A stretch of 64,000 nucleotides of DNA from Roseococcus sp. SDR (GCF_019083995.1 NZ_JAHRCU010000002.1:310001-374000), one strand, 5' to 3'; numbered from the stretch's first letter, positions 16,356 to 28,897 are shown. Numbers and translations are program-made. Notes: generated by a model from the sequence alone, not told the origin.

Positions 16356-17159
16356 TCAGCGCGGAGGCGGGGGCGGCAGCGGCGTGCGCGCCACGCCACC
16401 CCGCGAGGCCGTGCCGCTGCGCGTGCTGGTGGCGGGGCTCGCCACCGGCTGCACGGCAGGCGCGGGAGCTGCGGCCGGCGTGGCCTGGCCGCCGAAGCGC
16501 ATCAGCGCGGCGCGCAGAGGGTCGGCACCCGGATTATGCGCCGACATGCTGATCACGATCTCCCGCGCGCCCACATCCCGCCCGTAATAGGCGGCGTTCC
16601 AGTCGGGCATGGGGTTCAGCACCGAACCCTCCAGCGCGAGGCCGGCGAAGAGCCCGCGCGAGCGGGAGAAGGAGAGGATGTCCGCGCCCAGCGCCGTGGT
16701 GGTCGCCCCCTCGACCGAGCCACCGAGATGCGCGATGGCGAGCGAGGCATCGGCGCCGAACTTGAACTGGCGGTCGATCACCGCGTTCAGCGCGCGGTCA
16801 TTCATCAGCAGAAGCAGCGTCTGGCTGTCCTGGATGCCGGCCTGGAAGCCGAGGCTGCCCGAGCCCACCGCGTAGAAGGCGGGCGAGGACCAGGAGCCGG
16901 CGGCGTCGCGCCCGACCAGCACGCAATTCCCGCCCGAGCCGCCGGCGAAGAAGGCGGCTCGGAAGCTTTGCGGGCAGACCACGGCGCCGCGCGCCCGGCG
17001 CAGCACGCTGGCCGCATCGAGCCGGTCATTCTCGCCGGAGAGGATGTCCTGGACGGTGAGCGCCGAACGATCCACCAGCGATTGCGGCGCGTTCCCCTGG
17101 GGGGAGCCGGCACAGGCCGCAAGCAGCGCCGCCGCGGCGGCCAGAATGACAAGGCGCAT
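16356..17159 (-). CDS. SYLF-domain (Ysc84-like) lipid-binding lipoprotein
   Basis: 267 residues. The signal peptide has a lipobox (LLAACAGS, Cys16), so this is a lipoprotein. The SYLF/Ysc84 domain follows: VLRRARGAVVCPQSFRAAFFAGGSGGNCVLVGR, then FYAVGSGSLGFQAGIQ, VIDRQFKFGADASLAIAHLG and SFSRSRGLFAGLALEGSVL. SYLF domains bind phosphoinositides in eukaryotes; bacterial versions are envelope proteins of unknown role. The C-terminal 50 residues are low-complexity Pro/Ala/Ser ending in PLPPPPPR. It appears monocistronic. Confidence 0.87.
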   Translation of the reverse strand: MRLVILAAAAALLAACAGSPQGNAPQSLVDRSALTVQDILSGENDRLDAASVLRRARGAVVCPQSFRAAFFAGGSGGNCVLVGRDAAGSWSSPAFYAVGSGSLGFQAGIQDSQTLLLLMNDRALNAVIDRQFKFGADASLAIAHLGGSVEGATTTALGADILSFSRSRGLFAGLALEGSVLNPMPDWNAAYYGRDVGAREIVISMSAHNPGADPLRAALMRFGGQATPAAAPAPAVQPVASPATSTRSGTASRGGVARTPLPPPPPR

Positions 17160-17250
17160 GAGCTTCCCCCGATAACCCTTCGCAGCGCCACGATTCTAAC
17201 GAGCCGGGGGCCGCGCCGGAAGGGCTTTCAACAGGGGTTCTGTGGCAAGG

Positions 17251-17892
17251 TCAGGGCGGCGTCGGGTTCTCGATCAGCCAGGGTTCCTCGTTGACCGAGA
17301 CCACCCGCCAATCAGGCCCATGCTTCTCAATGCGGGTGAGCGAGAGGTTCTTCACCGAGAAGGTCAGCGCCTGGTGCCCGTTGAGGTCCAGCGCGTGGGA
17401 GAGCGCGGCGCGGATGGTCCCGCCATGCGCCACCATGACCACATCCTGGCCGGGCAGGCTGGCCGCCAGCCCCTCCAGCACCGGGCCCACGCGGTCACGC
17501 ACGTCATCCACGCTTTCGCCGCCGGGCGGGCGCTCGGCCGCGGCATGGGGCCAGAAGGGGTGGGGCGGCTGGCGCAGCCGCTCGGTCAGCGCCTCATGGG
17601 TGATGCCCTGCCATTCGCCGAGCGACTGCTCGGCCATGTCGGGCTCCACCACCAGGGGCTGCTCGGGGTAGCCGGCGGCGAAGATGGCGGCCGCCGTGGC
17701 GCGGGTGCGGCTGAGCGGCGTGACCACCCAGCGGGCCGGGCGCGGCAGCCGCATCGCCAGCCAGCGATAGAGCGCCGCCTCCTCCCGCAGGGCCGCATCG
17801 CAGAGCGCCACATCCATGTTGCCGTAGAGCATGGCGCGGGCCGAAGGCTCGACGAGCGCGTGGCGGATCAGGAAGAAGCGGGTGATGTGCAT
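17251..17892 (-). CDS. Histidine phosphatase family protein (phosphoglycerate mutase-like)
   Basis: A 213-residue branch-1 histidine phosphatase. The catalytic His is in FFLIRHALVEP (the RHG variant is RHA), with TPLSRTRATA, SLGEWQG, RPPGGESVDDV and the second His in VVMVAHGGTIRAAL. Relatives dephosphorylate small molecules such as alpha-ribazole-5-phosphate or act as phosphoglycerate mutases; the substrate is not evident. Start ATG at 17892 gives a typical N-terminus. Divergent from the AmpG-type gene across a 46-bp gap. Confidence 0.85.
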   Translation of the reverse strand: MHITRFFLIRHALVEPSARAMLYGNMDVALCDAALREEAALYRWLAMRLPRPARWVVTPLSRTRATAAAIFAAGYPEQPLVVEPDMAEQSLGEWQGITHEALTERLRQPPHPFWPHAAAERPPGGESVDDVRDRVGPVLEGLAASLPGQDVVMVAHGGTIRAALSHALDLNGHQALTFSVKNLSLTRIEKHGPDWRVVSVNEEPWLIENPTPP

Positions 17893-17938
17893 GGCACGCG
17901 GTGTAGCGGCGCGCCCGGCGGACCGGTAGCCTCGCCGC

Positions 17939-19210
17939 ATGCTGATCCTGTTCCGCGACCGCCGCTTCCTGATCATGCTGGCGCTGGGCTTCGCCGCCGG
18001 CGTGCCGCTGCCGTTGACCGGCTTCGTGCTGCGGCAATGGTTTTCCGAATCCAACATCTCGCTCGCCGCCATCGGCTTCACGGCGCTGATCGGCACGGCC
18101 TATTCGCTGAAATTCCTGTGGTCGCCCGTCATGGACCATGCGGCGCCGCCCTTCTTCCGCGCGCTGGGGCGCCGGCGGGGCTGGCTCGCCTCCATCCAGC
18201 CGCCGCTGATGGTGGCCATCCTCGCCCTGGGCTTCACGGACCCGGCAAGTGCGGCCTGGCTGACAGCGGCCGTTGCCGTGCTGGTGGCCTTCCTCTCGGC
18301 CAGCCAGGACATCGTGATCGATGCCTACCGCATCGAGATCCTGGAGGAGGAGGAGCAGGGCTATGGCTTCGCCTGCTATGTCTGGGGCTATCGCTTCGCG
18401 CTGCTGGCGGCCAATGCCGGCGCGCTCGGCATGGTGGGGCTGATCGGCTGGTCGGGCGCCTTCGCCTATTGCGCGGGGCTGGTGGCGATCGGCTTCCTGG
18501 CCGTCCTCTTCGCCCCCGAACCGGCCGCACCGCCGCGCGAAGCGATGTCCTGGGCGCGGCGCATCAAGCTCGCGGTGGTGGACCCCTTCGTGGATTTCAC
18601 GCGGCGGCGGTACTGGCTGGCGATCCTGCTCTTCGTGGTGCTGTTCAAGCTGGGCGAGGCGCTGGCCGGCATCATGACGCCGCCCTTCTACCGCGCCATC
18701 GGCTTCTCCCGCGCCGATGTGGCGCAGGTGGCGGTGGTCTTCGGCCTGGTCATGTCGCTCGCCGGCGTGCTGGCGGGCGGCTTCTTCGTGGCGCGGGTGG
18801 GCGTGGGTCGGGCCCTGGTGATCACCGGCCTGCTGCAGATGCTCTCCAACCTCATGTATGTCGCGCTCTATTGGGCGGGGCGGGACATGGGGATGCTCTA
18901 CGCCCAGGTGGGGGTGGAGAACTTCACCGATGGCCTGGCCGATGCCGCCTTCGTCGCCTACCTCACGGGCCTGACGAACCGCGCCTTCAGCGCCACGCAA
19001 TATGCGCTGCTCTCCTCGCTCGCCGCCGTTCCGCTGCGCTTCCTGGGGGCGTGGTCGGGCCAATGGGCCGAGGCGCTGGGCTGGACGAACTTCTTCCTGA
19101 TGACGACGGCGGCGGCGCTGCCAGCGCTCTGCATCATGCTCTGGCTGCTGAAGCGCCTGCCGCCGGCGCCGAAGACGGCGCAACCCCTGGGAGCGATGCC
19201 CGATCCATGA
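17939..19210 (+). CDS. AmpG-family MFS transporter (muropeptide permease-like)
   Basis: The 423-residue membrane protein has about 12 transmembrane helices. AmpG-like motifs are FAAGVPLPLTGFVLRQWFSE near the start, GTAYSLKFLWSPVMDH, and ASQDIVIDAYRIEILEEEEQGYG (AmpG has SQDIV-DA-R--L). AmpG imports anhydro-muropeptides for cell-wall recycling; other members of this family may carry acetyl-CoA-type or other substrates. The next gene overlaps its stop codon (ATGA), a tight operon. Confidence 0.85.
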   Translation: MLILFRDRRFLIMLALGFAAGVPLPLTGFVLRQWFSESNISLAAIGFTALIGTAYSLKFLWSPVMDHAAPPFFRALGRRRGWLASIQPPLMVAILALGFTDPASAAWLTAAVAVLVAFLSASQDIVIDAYRIEILEEEEQGYGFACYVWGYRFALLAANAGALGMVGLIGWSGAFAYCAGLVAIGFLAVLFAPEPAAPPREAMSWARRIKLAVVDPFVDFTRRRYWLAILLFVVLFKLGEALAGIMTPPFYRAIGFSRADVAQVAVVFGLVMSLAGVLAGGFFVARVGVGRALVITGLLQMLSNLMYVALYWAGRDMGMLYAQVGVENFTDGLADAAFVAYLTGLTNRAFSATQYALLSSLAAVPLRFLGAWSGQWAEALGWTNFFLMTTAAALPALCIMLWLLKRLPPAPKTAQPLGAMPDP

Positions 19211-19557
19211 GCGCCTATTGGCTGACCCCCCTGCTGCTCATCGGCAGCAACATCCTGATGACCTTCGCCTGGTACGGGCACCTCAAGGCCCCCGCCTGGC
19301 CGCTTTACGTGGCGGTGCTGGTCTCATGGGGCATCGCGTTTTTCGAATACTGCCTGGCGGTCCCGGCCAATCGCATCGGCTATGCCTCGGGCGCCTTCAC
19401 CGGCCAGCAATTGAAGGTGATGCAGGAGGTGATCACGCTCGGCGTCTTCGCCGTCTTCAGCGTGACCTTCCTGGGCGAGCAGCTGCGCTGGACCTATTTC
19501 GCCGCCATGGCCTGTCTGGTCGCGGCCGTGATCTTCATCTTCCTGCCGGTGGATTGA
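19207..19557 (+). CDS. DMT family protein (DUF486), four-helix membrane protein
   Basis: A 116-residue integral membrane protein with four hydrophobic helices. It contains the DUF486 pattern: LLLIGSNILMTFAWYGHLK, SWGIAFFEYCLAVPANRIGY, FTGQQLKVMQEVITLGVF, and F-LGE-LRW-Y-A. DUF486 proteins belong to the drug/metabolite transporter superfamily; substrates are unknown. Its ATG overlaps the AmpG-type gene's stop by 4 bp, so both are translated from one message. The following 209 bp (19558-19766) hold no gene I can support. Confidence 0.88.
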   Translation: MSAYWLTPLLLIGSNILMTFAWYGHLKAPAWPLYVAVLVSWGIAFFEYCLAVPANRIGYASGAFTGQQLKVMQEVITLGVFAVFSVTFLGEQLRWTYFAAMACLVAAVIFIFLPVD

Positions 19558-19766
19558 GACGAGTTATTCACAGCTTCTTCTTCTCGGAAGGACTTGCGGC
19601 GCGGATTCAGGGTGCCATACCCTAGCGGTGGTGGTCAGTCGGGCGCGGCACCCCAATCCCTAGGCCAAGGGGGGCCTGCGGGGGGCGTCACGGTCCCGCC
19701 ACCCACGCGCCATGGCCCGCCCGGGGCCCGGCGGGTGCTCGCAACGGGGTGCCTGGGGAGTGCCAC

Positions 19767-20273
19767 ATGTCCGGAATGCTGGCCGAGGTTGGAGAAGAAC
19801 GCGCCACCAACCCGCTCGACGTGCTCGAACAGATCGTCATCGCCAATGACTGGACCTTCGACCGCCGGTCCGATGGGGAAATGGCGGCGGAAGCCCCGGG
19901 CAAATGGTGCAACTATACGCTGTTCTTCTCCTGGTCGCCCGAGATCAGCGCCATGCATTTCTCCTGCGCCTTCGACGTGAAGGTGCCCGACGCCAAGCGC
20001 GGCCCGCTCTTCGAATTGCTGGCCCTGGCCAATGAGCGCCTCTGGATCGGCCATTTCGGCCTGGAGAGCGAGGAGGGCGTGCCCGTCTTCCGCCACGCCG
20101 TCCTGCTCCGCGGCGCCCCTGGCGCCTCGGCGGAATCGCTGGAGGACATGGTGGACATCGCGCTCACCGAGTGCGAGCGCTTCTTCCCCGCCTTCCAGTT
20201 CGTCCTCTGGGGCGGCAAGCCCCCGGCCGAGGCGCTGGACGCCGCCATGCTGGATTGCGTGGGCGAGGCCTGA
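19767..20273 (+). CDS. YbjN domain-containing protein
   Basis: 168 residues. It begins MSGMLAEVGEE, followed by NPLDVLEQIVIANDWTFDRRSDGEMAAE and GKWCNYTLFFSWSPEISAMHFSCAFDVKV, the YbjN-type fold related to type III secretion chaperone-like proteins. It continues LLALANERLWIGHFGLESEEGVPVFRHAVLL and a helical C-terminus. Alphaproteobacterial members are widely conserved, cytoplasmic and of unknown function. ATG at 19767 is supported by GGGGAG at 19755-19760. A DinB-family gene follows 19 bp later. Confidence 0.85.
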   Translation: MSGMLAEVGEERATNPLDVLEQIVIANDWTFDRRSDGEMAAEAPGKWCNYTLFFSWSPEISAMHFSCAFDVKVPDAKRGPLFELLALANERLWIGHFGLESEEGVPVFRHAVLLRGAPGASAESLEDMVDIALTECERFFPAFQFVLWGGKPPAEALDAAMLDCVGEA

Positions 20274-20292
20274 GCGGGGGATCCCGGCCGCC

Positions 20293-20811
20293 ATGATCAC
20301 GCCCGCATGGGTCCGCGCCATGGCGGCCTACAACACCGAGATGAACCGCCGCCTCTATGGCGCGGCGGAGACCCTGGACGACGCCGCCCGCCATGCGGAG
20401 CGCGGCGCCTTCTTCGGCAGCATCCACGGCACGCTGTGCCACCTCGTCTGGGGCGACACGGTGTGGATGCACCGCTTCGACGCCTGGGAACGGCCGCCCA
20501 CCGGCATTCCGGGCAGCCCCGGCTGGATCAACGGCTGGGACGACCTGAAGGCCCGCCGCACCGCGGCCGATGCCGGCATCGAGGCCTGGGCCGCGCGCCT
20601 CACGCCGGCTGACCTCGAAGGCGAGCTGACCTGGTTCAGCGGCGCCACCAACCGGGAGATGCAGCGGCCGCGCTGGCTGCTCGTCACCCATATGTTCAAC
20701 CACCAGACGCATCATCGCGGCCAGGCGCATGCCATGCTCACGGCCGCCGGCGCCACGGTGGACGATACCGACCTGCCCTGGGTGATCGGGCCGGAGGCCT
20801 GGGCCGGATAG
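20293..20811 (+). CDS. DinB family metal-dependent protein
   Basis: The 172-residue DinB-like four-helix bundle has the three-His metal site: GTLCHLVWGD (first His) and HMFNHQTHHRGQAHAML (second and third). It begins MITPAWVRAMAAYNTEMNRRLY. DinB/YfiT-type proteins include thiol-dependent transferases and hydrolases, and many have no known substrate. It is the second gene after the YbjN gene on the same strand and is likely co-transcribed. Confidence 0.88.
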   Translation: MITPAWVRAMAAYNTEMNRRLYGAAETLDDAARHAERGAFFGSIHGTLCHLVWGDTVWMHRFDAWERPPTGIPGSPGWINGWDDLKARRTAADAGIEAWAARLTPADLEGELTWFSGATNREMQRPRWLLVTHMFNHQTHHRGQAHAMLTAAGATVDDTDLPWVIGPEAWAG

Positions 20812-20823
20812 CCCCGGCGCTGC

Positions 20824-21354
20824 TCAGCTCCGCCGGCCAGGGCTGATCGCATTCGCCGCCATGCCGGCCGCCGCCGAGACGATGGGCAGGCGCGGCATAT
20901 CTCCCAGGCGGCGCAGCACCTCGGCAGGCGGGGCGGTGAAATTGGGGCCGGTGAGCGCCGCCAGCGCCTGGGCCTGGCTGCCCTCGCGCAGCGCCACGCT
21001 GGCCCGGCGCAGCAGGATCTCGACATCCGCATTCCGGGCCCCCGGCGCGATGCCGAGGTACGAGCGCATCTCGGCCACGGCGGATTGGAGCGTCTGGCTC
21101 GTCGCGACGTTGTTCACATTGTAGATCGGGTTGTCGCGGAAGCTGCGGGCCAGGAATTCCAGCTGCGCCGCCGCCATGGCCGCCCCGGCGGGGTCGCCCT
21201 GCCAGCGGGAGGTATCGCCGAGGTTCCTGGGCGCGAAGAGGGCGGCGCCGCGCACCGGGTCTCCGAAGCCGCCCATGTAATCCGTCACGGGGTCGATGTC
21301 GCAGGCGGCGATGGTCAGGATCAGGGGCAGTGCCAGCAGGGGACGACGGTTCAT
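20824..21354 (-). CDS. Putative lipoprotein of unknown function
   Basis: 176 residues. The N-terminus MNRRPLLALPLILTIAACD has a clear lipobox (Cys18). The mature part contains VTDYMGGFGDPVRGAALFAPRNLGDTSRWQGDP, several helical segments, and a conserved-looking C-terminus LRRLGDMPRLPIVSAAAGMAANAI. No family recognised. ATG at 21354 is supported by the minus-strand Shine-Dalgarno AAGGAGAG. It is divergent from hisZ across about 78 bp and convergent with the DinB gene. Confidence 0.7.
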   Translation of the reverse strand: MNRRPLLALPLILTIAACDIDPVTDYMGGFGDPVRGAALFAPRNLGDTSRWQGDPAGAAMAAAQLEFLARSFRDNPIYNVNNVATSQTLQSAVAEMRSYLGIAPGARNADVEILLRRASVALREGSQAQALAALTGPNFTAPPAEVLRRLGDMPRLPIVSAAAGMAANAISPGRRS

Positions 21355-21432
21355 GGGCTCTCCTTCGAGGGTCACCCATGCCATGCCGGCATCTTGCCGG
21401 TCAGCATCCCCCCTGTCACAGATGGTAACCGC

Positions 21433-22590
21433 ATGAACGACGGAACCTCCCTGACCACCCCGCCCGGGCTGCTGCCGGCCGGGCTGATGGACCTGTTGCC
21501 GCCCCAGGCGGAGCGGGAGGCCGCGCTCATCGAGGCGCTGATGGAGGGCTTCGCCCGCTACGGCTATGAGCGCGTGAAGCCGCCGCTGCTGGAATTCGAG
21601 GAAGGGCTTCTGGGCGGCTCCGGCGCCGCCGTGGCCGAGCAGACCTTCCGCCTGATGGACCCGGTCAGCCAGCGCATGATGGGCCTCAGGGCCGACACCA
21701 CGCCGCAGGTGGCCCGCATCGCCGCCACGCGGCTCGGCCTCCAGGCCCGGCCGCTGCGGCTGTGCTATGCCGGCCAGGTGCTGCGGGTGCGCGGCAGTGA
21801 GCTCGCCCCCTCCCGCCAATTGGCCCAGGCGGGCGTGGAACTGATCGGCGGCGCGGCACCCGAGGCCGATGCCGAGGTGGCGCTCGTCGCCGCCGAGGCG
21901 CTGGCTCGCGTGGGTGTCACGGGCATCACGCTCGACGTGACGCTGCCCCGCATGGCCCAGGCCCTGCTGGATGCCGCGGGCATCGAGGATGCGCTGGCCC
22001 AGCGCCTGATCCGTGCGCTGGACCGCAAGGACGCCGCCGCCGTCACGGCGTTGGCCGAGGGTGCGGGGCCCGTGGCGCTGCTGCTGCCCCGCCTGCTCGC
22101 CGCCGCCGGCCCGGCCGGACCCGCGCTCGCCGTGCTGCGGGAGGCCGATCTGCCGGAAGCCGCCCGCGCCATCGCCGAGAACGCGGCCCGCATCATCGAG
22201 GCCATCGCGGCCCGCGCGCCGCAGCTGCGGATCACGCTCGACCCCGTGGAGTTCCGGGGCTTCCGCTATCATGTGGGCGTCGCCTTCACGATCTTCGGCC
22301 CCGGGCAATCGGGCGAGCTCGCCAAGGGCGGGCGCTATCTCTCGGCCAATGACGAGCCGGCGACGGGCATGACGCTCTACCCCGATGCGGTGCTGCGCGC
22401 GGCCCCCGCCACGCCGCCCCGCCCGCGCTGCTTCCTGCCGCTCGGCACGTCGGCCGCGGTGGGTGCGGCCCTGCGGGATCAGGGCTATGCGACCGTCGCG
22501 GCGCTGGCCGCCGAGGATGGGGCGGTCGCCCTCCGTTGCACCCATGTCTGGGATGGCGCAAACCCCGTCCCGCTGGTTCAGAAAGGTTAA
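21433..22590 (+). CDS. hisZ: ATP phosphoribosyltransferase regulatory subunit
   Basis: The 385-residue HisRS-like protein lacks the tRNA-anticodon-binding domain, as HisZ does. Class II synthetase-type motifs are present: [49 protein letters not shown] and AKGGRYLS. HisZ activates short-form HisG in histidine biosynthesis, so a short HisG is expected elsewhere. Adjacent hisZ-purA order is common in alphaproteobacteria and both genes serve purine-linked metabolism. Start ATG at 21433; purA begins 5 bp after the stop. Confidence 0.9.
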   Translation: MNDGTSLTTPPGLLPAGLMDLLPPQAEREAALIEALMEGFARYGYERVKPPLLEFEEGLLGGSGAAVAEQTFRLMDPVSQRMMGLRADTTPQVARIAATRLGLQARPLRLCYAGQVLRVRGSELAPSRQLAQAGVELIGGAAPEADAEVALVAAEALARVGVTGITLDVTLPRMAQALLDAAGIEDALAQRLIRALDRKDAAAVTALAEGAGPVALLLPRLLAAAGPAGPALAVLREADLPEAARAIAENAARIIEAIAARAPQLRITLDPVEFRGFRYHVGVAFTIFGPGQSGELAKGGRYLSANDEPATGMTLYPDAVLRAAPATPPRPRCFLPLGTSAAVGAALRDQGYATVAALAAEDGAVALRCTHVWDGANPVPLVQKG

Positions 22591-22595
22591 GCGTT

Positions 22596-23881
<1,286 letters not shown>

Positions 23882-23885
<4 letters not shown>

Positions 23886-24859
23886 CAGCCGCCTCCTCGA
23901 AATGGGAGGCGCCTATTGAGTTGCTGAAGAGGGCAGCGCCGAAAGCACCGTGTCAGCTTTACACCGCCATTCAAGCTGAACATGACCGCGCAACGTTAGT
24001 CAGGAGCCACTTGGAACGGCTCTGGACGATTTACCGCCCGTACGCGACGAAGCATTTCTACGACCAGTTCCCGCTGCACACGCAAGATCGTTTTTGGGAA
24101 ATGTATCTTGCGGCCGCCCTGCTCCAGCGCGATTTCAAATTATCGCGCTTGACGGACAACGCCCCTGACGTGGGACTGACTCTTGATTGCGGACAGAAGG
24201 TCTGGTTCGAGGCCGTCGCACCAGGCCCAGGGGTTCCAGGCGCTCCCGATAGCGTACCGCCCTTGGAACCCATGACCGGTCGGGTCTCCATTGCGCGGCA
24301 GTTTCCTGAAGAGCAGATTTTGCTCCGTTTGACGCAGGCACTACGCGAGAAGCGAAGGCAGCGCGCACGTCAAATGCGAGGCCGACTCGTTGGGCTCCGC
24401 GATGCCTACGTTATCGCCATCAATGTCGGCGGCATCCCCGAGGCGTGGTGGGGAGCTCAAATACCCACCATCCTGAAGGCCCTGTTTCCTATTGGACACA
24501 TGACGGTTTCCTTCGATCTGGAGAGTCGTGTCTCAAGCAGAATTGGTTGGTCAAGTCGCCCTCAAATTGAGAAGAGCGGTGGCGGAGCGGTCGCGACAAC
24601 ACTCTTCGCCAATCCACGCGGTCGTGGAGTAAGCGCCGTCTTATACTCGACGACCCATCTCGGACGCCTCGCTCACGATGCTCCTGTGGAGCCTGGCAGC
24701 GATTTTGTCCTCGTGCACAATCCCTTTGCTACGGTTCCATTGCGACGAGGTTTCGTAGGAGGCGTCGAGGAATGGGAGGCCGAAGAAAGCGGTGATGGGT
24801 TCATGGTGGTTCGGCCACACGCCTCACGCGACAACAAGCCAAGCCAAAAGGGTGCATAG
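23882..24859 (+). CDS. Foreign-composition conserved hypothetical, possible PD-(D/E)XK nuclease fold
   Basis: The 325-residue product differs sharply in base and codon use from all neighbours, with many A/T-ending codons, suggesting horizontal transfer. No named family was recognised. A PD-(D/E)XK-like arrangement is visible: an early acidic helix in [13 protein letters not shown] (about residue 70), then [24 protein letters not shown] with Asp and Glu on successive strands, then a basic helix [11 protein letters not shown]. The remainder includes [21 protein letters not shown]. Nuclease activity is inference. The nominal ATG overlaps purA (ATGA), but a terminator-like hairpin lies within the first codons, so the true start may be downstream. 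Confidence 0.6.
23890..23911 (+). terminator. Probable purA 3' hairpin, inside the annotated start of the next gene
   Basis: 7-bp stem CGCCTCC / GGAGGCG (23890-23896 and 23905-23911) with an 8-nt loop begins 5 bp after the purA stop codon. No U-tract follows. Confidence 0.4.
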
Positions 24860-24976
24860 CGATAGCCCATTCAATGTTTGGAGGTCGTGCGAGGTCTAAG
24901 CAACCGTGTCACCGATTGCAGGGGGCGCGCCCCACCGCCTAACCTCCCCGCACAAGAACAGGGCGGGGAGGCCCCC

Positions 24977-26658
<1,682 letters not shown>

Positions 26659-26659
<1 letters not shown>

Positions 26660-27948
26660 TGCTGACCGATTCCTACGGCCTTCCGCTTTCCACCAGCTCC
26701 GCTGCCGCGCGGGATGCGCATGCGCTGGGGCTGGACCGGATCCTCACGCAATATGACGGTATCGTCGAGGCCTTCGAGGACGCCATCGCCGCCGATCAGG
26801 GCTTCGCGCTCGCGCATGTCGGCCGCGCGCAGGGCCTGCTGCTGCGCGGCGAGACGGCGGCGGCGGCCGAGGCGCTGACCACGGCGGAATCGCTGACCGG
26901 CGGCATCACGCCGCGCGAGGCGAGCCAGATCGCCTTCTATCGCACGCTGATGACGCGCCCGATCGAGGCCGCGATCGCCGCGCTGGAGCAGCATATCGAT
27001 TCCTGGCCGCGCGATGCGATGGTGCTCAACACCAACGCCAATCCGAACGGGCTGCTGGGTTCCTCCGGACAGGTCGGACAAAAGGCGCGGCTGGCGGCGA
27101 TGATGGACCGGCTCGCGCCGCACTACGCGGGCGATTGGTGGTTCGCCTCCGCGCACGCCATGGCGCTGAACGAAACCGGCCAGCACGCGGCGGCACGCGA
27201 TCGCGTCGAGGCCTCCTTCGCGCAGCGGCCGGACAGCGCCTGGGTCGCGCATTCGCGCGCGCATCTCTGCTACGAGCAGGCCGAGACCGACGCCGCGCGC
27301 GCCTTCCTGCGGGAGTGGCTGAAAGCCTATCCGCGCGGCGGCGTGCTGCACGGGCATCTGCACTGGCATCTCGCGCTGGGTGAGCTGGAGGCGGGCGAGA
27401 CGGATGCGGCGCTGGCCCTCTACCGCGCCGCCTTCTCGCTGGAGGGCGGCAGCGGCACGGCGCGGCAGAAGCTGCAGGATGCAACCTCCTTCCTCTGGCG
27501 CTGGGAATTGGCCGGGCATGCGCGCGATGAAGCGGCCTGGACCGCGATGCGCGACTTCGCCCGCGCGCATTTCCCCAAGCCCGGCATCGCCTTCGCCGAC
27601 ATGCATGTGATGCTGGCCGAGGCGGTGGCCGGTGACGCCGAAGCCCTGGAAGCCCGCATCGCGCAGATCGCGGCCCTGGCCGAGGCCGGGCGCTACCCTT
27701 CGGGGCCGGTCATCCCCACCATCTCCCGCGCCTTCCTGGCCTACCGGCAAGGCGACCACGCGCGGGTCATCCAGATGCTGGAGCCGCTGCTGGCGGAGAG
27801 CGAACGCATCGGCGGCAGCCGGGCGCAGACGGATCTTGTGGAGTTCACCCTGCTGCGGGCCTGCGCGGAGGCCGGGCGGCGCGATGATCTGCAACGCATC
27901 CTGGCGCGGCGGCGGATCGGCCCCGCGCGCGTGCCCGTCGCGCACTGA
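26659..27948 (+). CDS. Tetratricopeptide repeat protein (TTC38-like)
   Basis: 429 residues made of helical hairpins. It contains FEDAIAADQGFALAHVGRAQGLLLRGETAAAAEAL near the start, GDWWFASAHAMALNETGQHAAARDRVEASF with AWVAHSRAHLCYEQAETDAARAFL, and GVLHGHLHWHLALGELEAGETDAALALY in the middle. The HSRAH and HLHWHLA blocks match the TTC38/TPR-38 family of unknown function. No signal peptide, so cytoplasmic. Its start overlaps the stop of the acyl-CoA synthetase gene (TGATG), implying coupled translation and perhaps shared physiology. Confidence 0.85.
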
Positions 27949-28045
27949 TAGGCGCGCGCTTCGATCAGGATCGTCACCGCCGATTGGCGCGGTCGTCCGC
28001 CCTGCGGCAATCTCCGGCGAGCGATCACCTGAAGACGAGCCTTCC

Positions 28046-28462
28046 ATGTTCAAGCTTCCCGCCCTGACCCTCCTCGCCGGCCTCTCCCTCGCCCTGCCGG
28101 CCCAGGCGCAATTCGCCATCCCCGCCTCGGCCGTCACGCTGAACTACAGCATGAACAATGGCTGCTCGCTCTCGCCCGGGCAGATCTACTCGATCGGCAC
28201 GGACCAGCTGGTGGTCGGCCTGACGAACACCGGTACGAACTGGATCTCCTTCAGCGTCCAGGTGGCGCTGAGCGGCACGGGCTTCAGCCGCACCATCCAG
28301 AGCGCGGCCACGGGCGCGCTGGGCCCGGGCTCGCTCGTGGTCCCGATCCGCGGGCTGACCCCAGCGCTGCCGGCCAGCATCACCAATGGCAGCGCCACCG
28401 TGACCATCCAGACTTGCTCCACCGCGCCCACCCCAGGCGGCCCGCCCCGCAACTGGCGCTGA
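28046..28462 (+). CDS. Small secreted protein, first of a paralogous pair
   Basis: 138 residues with signal peptide FKLPALTLLAGLSLALPAQA (cleavage about residue 21-22). The mature part starts QFAIPASAVTLNYSMNNGCSL, then TDQLVVGLTNTGTNWISFSVQVAL, and LVVPIRGLTPALPASITNGSATVTIQTC. Alternating hydrophobic strands suggest a beta-sandwich, and two cysteines (in NNGCS and QTC) could form a disulfide. It is clearly homologous to the next gene. No known family recognised; its role in the periplasm or outside the cell is unknown. Confidence 0.7.
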   Translation: MFKLPALTLLAGLSLALPAQAQFAIPASAVTLNYSMNNGCSLSPGQIYSIGTDQLVVGLTNTGTNWISFSVQVALSGTGFSRTIQSAATGALGPGSLVVPIRGLTPALPASITNGSATVTIQTCSTAPTPGGPPRNWR

Positions 28463-28489
28463 AGCGCGCCCCACCCCAGAGAGACGCTG

Positions 28490-28897
28490 ATGCCAATCCG
28501 CCGCCTTCTGCCTGGATTCCTGGTCGCCGGGTTTGCCCTGGGCCAGGCCGCGCCCGTCCAGGCGCAGTTCGTCATCCCCGCCTCGGCGGTTACGCTGAAT
28601 ATGGTCGGGAGTGAGGGCTGCTCGTTCATCCCCGCGGAGATTGCTTCGCCCAGTTCCGATTCCCTGGACGTCGGCCTGATCAACACATCGAACGGCTTCG
28701 TGTCCTTCTGGATGGTGATCACCATCCAGGGCACGAACTTCCGGACCGATGTCCACGCCGGCCCGGGGGGCTGGCAAAGGCCGGGCCGCCTGATCATCCC
28801 GATCCGGACCGGCTTGCCGCCCCTGCCGGCCAGCCTCGCCAATGGCCGCGCAACCGTGCGGATTGAGCAGTGCAACGTCGAGCGCAGCCCCAGGTGA
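28490..28897 (+). CDS. Small secreted protein, second of a paralogous pair
   Basis: 135 residues with signal peptide RRLLPGFLVAGFALGQAAPVQA. Mature sequence QFVIPASAVTLNMVGSEGCSF, then LDVGLINTSNGFVSFWMVITIQGTNF, and LIIPIRTGLPPLPASLANGRATVRIEQC. It shares the start (QF-IPASAVTLN), the two Cys positions, the VGL-NT-N-F-SF strand and the I-PIR-P-LPAS--NG-ATV end with its upstream neighbour, so the pair arose by tandem duplication followed by divergence. Unknown function; likely co-transcribed with the first copy (27-bp gap). Confidence 0.7.
   Translation: MPIRRLLPGFLVAGFALGQAAPVQAQFVIPASAVTLNMVGSEGCSFIPAEIASPSSDSLDVGLINTSNGFVSFWMVITIQGTNFRTDVHAGPGGWQRPGRLIIPIRTGLPPLPASLANGRATVRIEQCNVERSPR

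Noticed and set aside
19564-19572. TTATTCACA, a good DnaA-box match
   Set aside because: A single box in a short intergenic gap with no AT-rich region or origin genes nearby; chance occurrence is likely.
24923-24936. GGGGCGCGCCCC-type palindrome before the acyl-CoA synthetase
   Set aside because: Short self-complementary GC tract expected by chance at this base composition; no other support for a terminator or operator.
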